Source: Flavobacterium sp.
Lineage (GTDB): Bacteria; Bacteroidota; Bacteroidia; Flavobacteriales; Flavobacteriaceae
Direction: 5' to 3'
Assembly: GCA_016787805.1 (NCBI GenBank)
Contig: JAEUTY010000012.1
Span: forward strand, 105,400 to 169,399
Length of the DNA stretch: 64,000 nt
Within the stretch, counting starts at the first letter, position 1. The number at the start of each line of letters is the position of its first letter. The notes beneath the pieces are model-generated. The model saw only the letters and a program-made list of their open reading frames with translations. It had not been told where the DNA came from and ran no database searches. A program made the translations under genes and the position numbers. Of the stretch, positions 34,543-42,400 are shown piece by piece.

Positions 34543-35592
34543 CTAATTTTTAATTATTTTTTGAATGCTCTCCTCACCCAAATCGGATTTTACTTTTAGA
34601 ATATAAACGCCTGAATTGCCTTTAAACTCTAACTCAACCTGATTTAGATTGGAAAATTTTTCGTCAAAAACTTTAGTTCCAAAAATGGTAACTATTTCAA
34701 TTTGAATTTGTTGATGTGTTTTTTCAAAAGACAAGGTAATTTTTCCGTTAGTTGGATTCGGATAAATGGTACTAGTTAATGTAGAAAAAGACTGGTTTGA
34801 TAGCGCACAATCAGCTAATGTTACGCCACAAGACACATCAATTAGGTTTGGAATAGAACTGGAATACTGAGGTAAATTGTTAACGCCATTGTTCCCTTTT
34901 CGGGTTCCGTGATTTTCGTTGGTATTACAATCACTTACATCACAAGTGAAATTGGTGTCATCTAGCTTCCAATACGAAACCAAATTGGATTCATTTCCAG
35001 TAAGTTCAGTATTCATAAAGGATTGAATGTCAATTTGAGAACGGGCTATATTCCAAAAACGAACTTCATCAATCGAACCCATAAAATAATATCGATTTCC
35101 AGCTACTAATGTCGTGCTACCAATGTTCACGGGTATTGTGCTATTATAAATGGATGTTAATGTTGCTAATGGTGTATCAAAAGTTGATGCAATGTTGTTT
35201 CCATCCACATAAATTTTGCTTACTTGAGTAGCTAGATCAAAAGTGGCTGCTATATGATGCCATTGATTGAGTGTTAAAGGAGAAGTGTTTGTTCTCAAAC
35301 TTCTGAAAGCAGTTAGCGATTGATAAACCACAAATTGAATTTTACCATTGTCTCTTACGGATAGCGAATAACTTACCTGTGATGCATTGGTGTTGTACTT
35401 AGATAAAATCGGTCTTATTTCGGTAAGATCCTGAATTTTTACCCAAGCTTCAATGGTAATGTTGTTTTGAATGAACTCTGGAGCATGCGAAATTTCTACA
35501 AAATCATCTGTTCCATCAAAATTCATACTGTAGTTTTGGGAAAAAATTAGATTTCCTACGAAGATAAAAAGAAGAGTAAAGGTTGTTCTCAT
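34543..35592 (-). CDS. LamG/concanavalin-like T9SS surface protein
   Basis: Secreted 349-residue protein. Signal peptide 1-18 (MRTTFTLLFIFVGNLIFSQ), then a LamG-like jelly-roll domain (about 22-215) with SMNFDGTDDFVEI, ITIEAWVKIQDL, NQWHHIAATFD and GSIDEVRFWNIARSQ, typical of carbohydrate- or ligand-binding LamG_3 domains. A Cys-containing linker follows, then a type A T9SS domain (STIYPNPTNGKITLSF ... GVYILKVKSDLG ... IQKIIKN). A -7 element TAAATTTG (minus) lies at 35617-35610. The ligand is unknown. Confidence 0.82.
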   Translation of the reverse strand: MRTTFTLLFIFVGNLIFSQNYSMNFDGTDDFVEISHAPEFIQNNITIEAWVKIQDLTEIRPILSKYNTNASQVSYSLSVRDNGKIQFVVYQSLTAFRSLRTNTSPLTLNQWHHIAATFDLATQVSKIYVDGNNIASTFDTPLATLTSIYNSTIPVNIGSTTLVAGNRYYFMGSIDEVRFWNIARSQIDIQSFMNTELTGNESNLVSYWKLDDTNFTCDVSDCNTNENHGTRKGNNGVNNLPQYSSSIPNLIDVSCGVTLADCALSNQSFSTLTSTIYPNPTNGKITLSFEKTHQQIQIEIVTIFGTKVFDEKFSNLNQVELEFKGNSGVYILKVKSDLGEESIQKIIKN

Positions 35593-35640
35593 GACTAAAA
35601 ATTTTTAAACAAATTTATTTAGCCACTCCAATTTAGTAAA

Positions 35641-35656
35641 TACGAATTTTTTCGTA
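35641..35656. repeat. Palindrome TACGAATTTTTTCGTA
   Basis: TACGAA-TTTT-TTCGTA lies between trmN6 (stop at 35736, minus) and the LamG gene. It could form a short hairpin at the 3' end of the trmN6 transcript or an operator upstream of the LamG gene. Confidence 0.45.
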
Positions 35657-35735
35657 TTCTTAAATGATTGAGCTTTAAAAAGCATTTTTTATTGAAAAAA
35701 AGTAACAGTTTAGACAGGAAAGTTAAGCGTTGATT

Positions 35736-36446
35736 TTACATCTTCAAATAAAACGCTTTCGTCAAATCGATGTAATCGTCGGTATATTCATGGCGATTGA
35801 TTTCGATGACCAATTCATCAGCTTCTAAAACAGGTAATTCGTAACGCTTAAAAGCCAATAAACTGCGCACAATAGGAGTCGTGTGCGATCCTTTGACGCG
35901 TGTGACTTTTACAGGAAAAAGTTCGGCTTCAGCGCATAAATCGATGAATCGTTCTTCTTCTTTAAAAGGAATAATGACGGCAAAAATACCGTTTTCTGAA
36001 AGTAGTAATTGCGCGGCATCGACTAATTCTTCAAAAGGCAAGGCGTCTTGAAAACGGGCTAAGTCACGCGAATCATTGTCGGTTTTGTAGTTTTCAGAGT
36101 AGAATGGCGGATTGGAAATAATGATATCGTATTCGTCTTCGGGTTCGTCTACAAATTCGTCCAAACCTGCATGAAAACAAAACAATCGGTCGCTCCATGG
36201 CGATGCTTCAAAGTTTTCGACGCACTGTTCGTAAGCTTCTTCGTCAATTTCGATGGCGTCAATTTGCTCGGCATTGCTTCGTTGCGCGAGCATCAAAGAA
36301 AGAATTCCCGTTCCAGCACCAATATCCAAAACCGAAAAAGGAGAATTATCAATCGGACACCAAGCACCAAGCAACACAGCATCTGTACCAATTTTCATGG
36401 CGCAGCGATCTTGTTGGATGGAGAATTGTTTGAATGTAAAGCTCAT
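35736..36446 (-). CDS. trmN6: tRNA1(Val) (adenine37-N6)-methyltransferase
   Basis: SAM-dependent N6-adenine methyltransferase of 236 residues acting on A37 of tRNA-Val, equivalent to E. coli YfiC. The SAM motif VLDIGAGTGILSLMLAQRS is near residues 40-58, the acidic loop IDAIEIDEEAYEQC near 65, and the catalytic NPPF motif in DIIISNPPFYSENYKTD near 107-123. The opening FTFKQFSIQQDRCAMKIGTDAVLLGAW is typical of the family. Upstream lies repeat copy B. Confidence 0.9.
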   Translation of the reverse strand: MSFTFKQFSIQQDRCAMKIGTDAVLLGAWCPIDNSPFSVLDIGAGTGILSLMLAQRSNAEQIDAIEIDEEAYEQCVENFEASPWSDRLFCFHAGLDEFVDEPEDEYDIIISNPPFYSENYKTDNDSRDLARFQDALPFEELVDAAQLLLSENGIFAVIIPFKEEERFIDLCAEAELFPVKVTRVKGSHTTPIVRSLLAFKRYELPVLEADELVIEINRHEYTDDYIDLTKAFYLKM

Positions 36447-36553
36447 AGTAAATTTCAGAGTTCAAAGTTCGTTAATCGTTGTTCAAACTTCATGCACTAT
36501 TGAACAATGAATGTTGAATTTTCAATGTTGAATGTTGAAAGAAATTGGATTGC

Positions 36554-36635
36554 CCTAGCCCTGATGGCAGCGGCATCCTTTTTTGGAGAGTAACGGAAAA
36601 AAAGATACAGCGTACAGCAGGAAATAGCTTCAAAA
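36554..36635 (+). repeat. Dispersed modular palindromic element, copy B
   Basis: Opens CCTAGCCCTGATGGCAGCGG and closes ACAGCGTACAGCAGGAAATA plus GCTTCAAAA. The centre is a weak stem of CCTTTTTT against GGAAAAAAA. It lies between rimM and trmN6. Confidence 0.75.
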
Positions 36636-36673
36636 AAATCATATAATCTTAAAGTCTTACAATCCAAAAACCT

Positions 36674-37201
36674 TTACAAGTACATTTCCACCAAACCTTC
36701 CGGCAAATTCATCACTACTTTTTTGTTTTCGCGATCAATTTTTACCAAAAACTGGTCAATCATTGGAACCAAAATTTCGATTACGTTGTCTTTAATGACT
36801 TCAAACAGTGGTTGCGCTGCCGAATCGTTGATGGAAACGATTTTTCCGAAAACACCCAAACGTTGGTCTTCGATATCAAAACCAATCACTTCGTGAAAGT
36901 AGAATTTGTTACCTTCCAATTTGGGTAGCATCGAAAGTGGTAAGTAAATTTCGCAGCCAATGATTTCGTCGGCGTCGGCTTCAGAGTCTACATCTTCAAA
37001 CTTTACGCGCAGAAAATCGTTTTTGTAAAGAGAAGATTGTTCCATAAAAAATGGAACCAGATTGTTGTTAAAGTCAACAAATACTGATTCCATATTTTCG
37101 TATAATTCGGGTTCGTCGGTATCTAAATAGATAAGGACTTCTCCTTTGAAACTGAATTTTTTAGCGATTTTGCCTAGATAAAAACAATCGTCTTTACGCA
37201 T
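36674..37201 (-). CDS. rimM: 16S rRNA processing protein RimM
   Basis: Helps mature 16S rRNA and assemble the 30S head near S19. It has 175 residues from ATG 37201 (MRKDDCFYLGKIAKKFSFKG); the open frame continues upstream only because it reads through the repetitive tail of rpsP. Hallmarks are the N-terminal LGKIAKKFSFKGEVLI and the C-terminal PRC-barrel with FYFHEVIGFDIEDQRLGVFG and ILVPMIDQFLVKIDRENKKVV. It starts 13 nt after the rpsP stop and is in one transcript with it. Confidence 0.92.
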   Translation of the reverse strand: MRKDDCFYLGKIAKKFSFKGEVLIYLDTDEPELYENMESVFVDFNNNLVPFFMEQSSLYKNDFLRVKFEDVDSEADADEIIGCEIYLPLSMLPKLEGNKFYFHEVIGFDIEDQRLGVFGKIVSINDSAAQPLFEVIKDNVIEILVPMIDQFLVKIDRENKKVVMNLPEGLVEMYL

Positions 37202-37214
37202 TACCGCCGTTGTA

Positions 37215-37895
37215 TTAAGCTTCTGTTTCTTCGCTAGCTTCTTCAGCAGCCGGAGCTTCTTCAGCAGCAGCTTCAACCTCTGGAGCAGCTTCAGCAACCG
37301 CTTCTTCGGCTGGAGCTTCAGTCTCAGGAGCTTCCGTAACTTCAGCAACAGTTTCTTCTACAGTGTTTTCAACTGTTTCAGTAACTTCAGCAACAGTTTC
37401 TTCAGCAACGGCTTCAACTTCTTCAGCAACTTCTTCTACTGTTTCAACAGCAGCAGCTTTAGCAAGACGTTTTTCGTTAGCTTCTTTTTCAGCTTTTAAT
37501 GCTTTGGCTTTCGCTTCTGCTTGTTTTTTAGACAATCCGTCTTTTTTAGCATCCACTTTACCCGCTTTTTCTTCTAACCATTTGGCCAATTTAGCATCAG
37601 CTTGTTCTTGAGTTAAAGCACCTTTACGAACTCCACCATCTAAGTGGTGTTTCAATAAAGCGCCTTTGTACGAAAGAATAGCTCTAGCTGTATCCGTTGG
37701 TTGTGCTCCATTGTGTAACCATTGTACTGCTTTGTCAAGGTTTAAGTCAATGATAGCTGGGTTAGCAGTTGGATTGTAAGTTCCTAATTTTTCTAAGAAT
37801 CTACCATCTCTTTTTGCACGCGCATCAGCGGCAACAATCCAGTAAAAAGGTTTTCCTTTTTTACCGTGTCTTTGTAATCTAATTTTTACTGACAT
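37215..37895 (-). CDS. rpsP: 30S ribosomal protein S16 with long acidic tail
   Basis: Small-subunit ribosomal protein. The first 80 or so residues are standard S16 (MSVKIRLQRHGKKGKPFYWI, ADARAKRDGRFLEKLGTYNP, AVQWLHNGAQPTDTAR). Residues about 115-150 are Lys/Ala-rich, and about 150-226 a low-complexity Ala/Glu/Val/Thr tail made of repeats such as EEVAEEVEAVAEE and ETVAEVTE. At 226 residues it is more than twice the length of E. coli S16. On the minus strand TATATTTG at 37951-37944 is the -7 element. It is co-transcribed with rimM. Confidence 0.95.
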   Translation of the reverse strand: MSVKIRLQRHGKKGKPFYWIVAADARAKRDGRFLEKLGTYNPTANPAIIDLNLDKAVQWLHNGAQPTDTARAILSYKGALLKHHLDGGVRKGALTQEQADAKLAKWLEEKAGKVDAKKDGLSKKQAEAKAKALKAEKEANEKRLAKAAAVETVEEVAEEVEAVAEETVAEVTETVENTVEETVAEVTEAPETEAPAEEAVAEAAPEVEAAAEEAPAAEEASEETEA

Positions 37896-38062
37896 AATCT
37901 TTTTGATTAATTTGAGGTGCTCGACCTCTGTTATTTAAGGGCGCAAATATACGATTTTTTTCAAATCAAACTAATTCAAATTATAAAATTTAATTTTTTA
38001 GTTAAATTACTATGTTAATTCATTAAAAAAACTATTTTTGTGCTTACTTAATGGATTACATA

Positions 38063-38758
38063 ATGAAAAAAATACTTCCTATAATTGCGTTGTTTATGCT
38101 ATTGTCTGCTTGTCAAGACGAAGTGAAGTTCAACGATCCTGGATTTCAGGCTTTTAGAGATGATGTGCTGTTTAGAGCCATACAAGTAACAGCCTTTAAA
38201 TCGAGTACAGGAGCAGTAAGAATTGAAGCATTAGCGCAAGATGAAGAGTTTGTTTTAAATATTTCAAATTCAACAGTTGGCACATATTACATGGCATCAA
38301 CAAATGTTAATAATTGGGCTACCTACACCTCCTCTTTCGATGATGTTGTTATTGATTATTCAACCCGACAATCTTTTGAACCTATAACCACTATTGCAAA
38401 CGCAATATTAACGGGTGGAACAGGATATACATCAAGTAATGCTGTTGCTACTACTAACACTGGAAACGGCTCGGGAATGGTTGTTAAAACTACTGCTGTA
38501 GACGGAGTGATTACGTCTGTTAAAATTGTTAATGCTGGAGTAAAATATAAATCGGGAGACATTATAACGATAAATGGAGGCGATGGAAATGCTAAGTTTA
38601 GAGTGTTAAGCGAAGTGAAGATTACCAAATCGGAAGACGGAATGATTTCAGGTGAGTTTCGTTTGAACCTTCAAAATATTTATGATAATCCAGCTGGGCA
38701 AGAATTAGTAAATTTTCAGAACGGAGCATTTTACAACATTCCTTTAGTTCAAGAATAA
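38063..38758 (+). CDS. DUF6252-like lipoprotein with an inserted repeat domain
   Basis: A 231-residue lipoprotein. ATG 38063 is chosen because it opens the signal MKKILPIIALFMLLSAC, with the lipid Cys17; an ATG four codons upstream would precede it. A -7 element TATTTTTG lies at 38033-38040. The N-terminal half (FRDDVLFRAIQVTAFKS ... VLNISNSTVGTYYM) resembles the DUF6252 lipoproteins of flavobacteria. A segment at about 112-180 (ILTGGTGYTSSNAVAT ... YKSGDIITINGGDGNAKF) is a Gly/Thr-rich module also found in phage and surface proteins, and looks inserted. Function unknown. A strong terminator follows. Confidence 0.65.
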   Translation: MKKILPIIALFMLLSACQDEVKFNDPGFQAFRDDVLFRAIQVTAFKSSTGAVRIEALAQDEEFVLNISNSTVGTYYMASTNVNNWATYTSSFDDVVIDYSTRQSFEPITTIANAILTGGTGYTSSNAVATTNTGNGSGMVVKTTAVDGVITSVKIVNAGVKYKSGDIITINGGDGNAKFRVLSEVKITKSEDGMISGEFRLNLQNIYDNPAGQELVNFQNGAFYNIPLVQE

Positions 38759-38780
38759 ATAAGTATTTATTATTATTCAT

Positions 38781-38815
38781 AAAAAAACCGTTGCACAAAA
38801 ATGCAGCGGTTTTTT
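38781..38815 (+). terminator. Terminator of the 38063 lipoprotein gene
   Basis: AAAAAAACCGTTGCA, loop, TGCAGCGGTTTTTT, with one G-T wobble, 22 bp after the stop. Confidence 0.88.
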
Positions 38816-38896
38816 ATTAGTAATCAATTAATTACTAAAACATGGTGGTGTTCGTTTTATTTAACTTACCTTTACCGTGAATTTTAAAATTTTTAT

Positions 38897-39247
38897 ATGA
38901 ACATTTTTGTTGGAAGTCTTCCTTGGAGTATCGAGGAAGCAGATTTAAGAGAGTCTTTTGAGGCTTATGGAGCAGTTGACTCTGTTAAAGTTGTAACCGA
39001 TAAATTTACTGGAAGAAGTAAAGGATTCGGTTTTGTAGAAATGCCAAATGACGAAGAAGCTCAAAAAGCCATCGACGAATTAAATGGTGCTACAGTAGAA
39101 GGTCGTACAATTGTAGTAAACAAATCAGAACCAAAACCAGAAGGAGAAAGAAGAAGCTTTAACAATAACCGTGGCGGTTATAACGGAGGCGGAAACTCTC
39201 GCGGTGGTGGAAACTATAATGATAGAAACAGTGGTGGAAGATACTAA
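38897..39247 (+). CDS. RRM-family RNA-binding protein
   Basis: A 116-residue cytoplasmic RNA-binding protein. One RRM covers residues 1-80: RNP2 is IFVGSL at 3-8 and RNP1 is KGFGFVEM at about 42-49. The tail (85-116) is Gly/Asn/Arg-rich (NNNRGGYNGGGNSRGGGNYN), as in the glycine-rich cold-induced RNA-binding proteins of cyanobacteria and Bacteroidetes. It stands alone between two terminators, and a near-consensus TACCTTTA lies upstream near 38867. Its RNA targets are unknown. Confidence 0.9.
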   Translation: MNIFVGSLPWSIEEADLRESFEAYGAVDSVKVVTDKFTGRSKGFGFVEMPNDEEAQKAIDELNGATVEGRTIVVNKSEPKPEGERRSFNNNRGGYNGGGNSRGGGNYNDRNSGGRY

Positions 39248-39270
39248 TCTTTAAACACACACTTTACAAC

Positions 39271-39303
39271 TAAAACCATTCGTTAATTCGGATGGTTTTT
39301 TTG
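39271..39303 (+). terminator. Terminator of the RRM gene
   Basis: AAAACCATTCG, 6-nt loop, CGGATGGTTTTTTTG, 24 bp after the stop. The remaining 190 bp to dnaE are AT-rich without a recognisable gene. Confidence 0.85.
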
Positions 39304-39493
39304 TTTTTGTTGATAACTAAAATTGATATTCATTCGGAATACCTGTAAATTTGAAACAGTTGAAAAATACATCTAGAAGGTTGGTTTTTCCAACACAGAT
39401 TTACAAAATAAAAGAAATTTAGAAATCTTTTTTTGAAATTGAAGCTTGATGTTGATTTTTGTCATTGATTTTTGAGATTTGGAATTTACACCT

Positions 39494-42400
39494 ATGTATT
39501 TAATATTCGATACCGAAACCACTGGTTTGCCACGTAATTGGGCAGCGCCAATAACCGACACCAACAATTGGCCACGATGCGTTCAGATTGCATGGCAATT
39601 GCACGATGCGATGGGAAATCTCATTGAGCATCAAGATTATTTGATTCGTCCAGAAGGCTATAATATTCCGTACGATGCCGAACGTATTCACGGTATTTCT
39701 ACCGAACTCGCACAACAAAACGGAATCGAGTTAAAAGTAGCTCTAGAACGTTTCAACGAAGCGCTTTCCAAAACCAAATTTATTGTTGGGCAAAATGTTG
39801 GGTTCGATGTGAACATCATGGGATGCGAATTTTATCGAATGGGAATTGATTCTCCGATGACGAAAATGCCAATTTTGGATACATGTACCGAAACTACGGC
39901 CGAATTGCTCAAATTGCCCGGCGGCCGCGGAGGAAAATTCAAATTACCAACGTTAACCGAATTACATCAATACCTTTTTGGCGTTCCATTTGCCGAAGCA
40001 CACAATGCAACTGCGGATGTTGAAGCCACGACACGCTGTTTCCTTGAGTTAATCAAACGCGAAGTTTTTACCAAAGAAGAGCTCGATGTTCCAGCCAATT
40101 ATTTTACTGAATTCAACGAGCACAATCCGAAAGAAATTCAACTCATCGGATTGCAGCATATCAATCTCAAACAAGCTTCTGATGAAATCAGAAAGCAATT
40201 CCAGCCCAAGGAAGAACCAACAATTTCGAAAGAAGAGCATCAACAAAATCAACAAACCTTAGTCGATACTGATTTTGTTCATCTGCATAATCATACTCAA
40301 TTTTCGGTGCTTCAATCGACTATTTCAGTCAAAGATTTGGTTGCCGCTACTGTAAAAAATAAAATGCCAGCAGTAGCAATCACCGATATCGGAAACATGA
40401 TGGGCGCGTTTCATTTTGTGCGCGACGTGCTTTACCACAACAAATTGGCCGCTGTCAAAAACAAAGCCGCAGAAGAAGCTGGCGAAGTTCCAACTGAAAC
40501 GATAATCAAACCAATAGTAGGTTGCGAATTCTTCGTTTGCGACAACCATAAAGATAAATCCCGAAAAGACAACGGGTACCAAATTGTACTATTGGCCAAA
40601 AATAAAAACGGCTATCATAATTTAGCCAAAATGGCTTCGATTGCTTACACAGAAGGGTTTTATTATGTTCCTCGAATTGATAAGCAAATTATTCAGCAAT
40701 ACAAAGAAGATGTAATTGTGCTTTCCGGAAGTTTATATGGTGAAATTCCGAGTAAATTGCTCAACATCGGTGAAAACCAAGCCGAAGAAGCTTTATTGTG
40801 GTGGAAAGAACAATTTGGAGCTGATTTGTATATTGAATTGATGCGCCACAATCAAGAAGATGAAAACCGTGTGAACGGCGCGCTGATTGATTTGGCAAGA
40901 AAGCATAATGTAAAAACTATTGCTACCAATAACGTTTTTTACATTAATAAAGAAGATGCCAACGCTCACGATATTTTACTTTGTGTACGTGATGGTGAAA
41001 AACAATCAACGCCAATAGGCCGTGGTCGTGGCTATCGATTTGGATTACCTAATCAAGACTATTATTTCAAATCGGGCGACGAAATGAAACAATTGTTTTC
41101 CGATTATCCTGAAGCGATTTCGAACATCAGCGAAGTGGTTGATAAAATCGAAATTTACGATTTAGCGCGCGAAGTATTACTTCCCAAATTTGATATTCCA
41201 GAGGAATTTTTGGTTGCCGAGGATGAAGTGGATGGTGGAAAACGCGGTGAAAATAAATACCTACATTATCTTACTTACGAAGGTGCCAAAAAACGCTATA
41301 AAGAAATTACACCCGAAATTCAAGAGCGTATCGATTTTGAACTCAAAACGATTGAAAACACTGGCTATCCAGGTTACTTTTTGATTGTTCAAGATTTTAT
41401 TGCTGAAGCCCGAAAATTAGGTGTTTCGGTTGGCCCAGGTCGTGGTTCGGCTGCGGGTTCAGTTGTTGCTTATTGCCTTTGGATAACCAATATTGACCCA
41501 CTCGAATACGATTTGCTTTTTGAGCGTTTCTTAAATCCAGATCGTGTGTCGATGCCCGATATTGATATTGATTTTGATGACGAAGGCCGAAGCAAAGTAA
41601 TGGATTACGTAATCGAAAAATACGGTTCTAATCAAGTGGCACAAATCATTACCTACGGAACCATGGCGGCCAAATCGTCCATTCGCGATACCGCTCGAGT
41701 ACTAGATTTGCCATTGTTTGAAGCCGACAAAATTGCCAAGTTAGTGCCCAATTTAAAGCTCGATAAGATTTTTTCAATGGATCAAACGTCTTTAAAACAA
41801 GCGCTTCGAGCCGAAGAATACGACAAAGTAAAAGAACTTATCGAATTGGCCAATGAAGGCAGTTTGAGTTCGGAGACTATATCGCAAGCCAAAATATTAG
41901 AGGGAAATTTACGCAATACCGGAATTCACGCCTGTGGAGTCATCATTACACCTAGCGACATCACCAATTATGTTCCTGTTGCTACAGCCAAAGATTCGGA
42001 TTTGTACGTGACACAATTTGACAACTCTGTCGTTGAAAGTGCTGGTTTGCTCAAGATGGATTTCTTGGGATTGAAAACCCTAACCTTAATCAAAGACACC
42101 GTCAAATTGGTCAAATACCGAACCGGAATCGAACTCAATCCCGACGAATTTCCAATCGACGATGTTAAAACATACGAGTTATTTCAACGTGGCGAAACAG
42201 TTGGAATATTCCAGTACGAGTCGGTTGGGATGCAAAAATACTTACGCGACTTGAAGCCTACTGTTTTCGGTGATTTGATTGCGATGAATGCGTTGTATCG
42301 TCCCGGACCATTAGAGTATATTCCGTCATTCGTTAAAAGAAAAAATGGCGAAGAACCGATTGTTTACGATTTAGAAGCCAACGAAGAATATTTAAAGGAA

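Noticed and set aside
34200-34599. Two open frames of 75 and 91 codons in the gap before the LamG gene
   Set aside because: They run through repeat copy C and a terminator, have no signal or family features and no promoter.
37202-37348. 49-residue Leu/Lys-rich extension of RimM
   Set aside because: It is an out-of-frame reading of the repetitive rpsP tail; ATG 37201 gives the normal RimM start.
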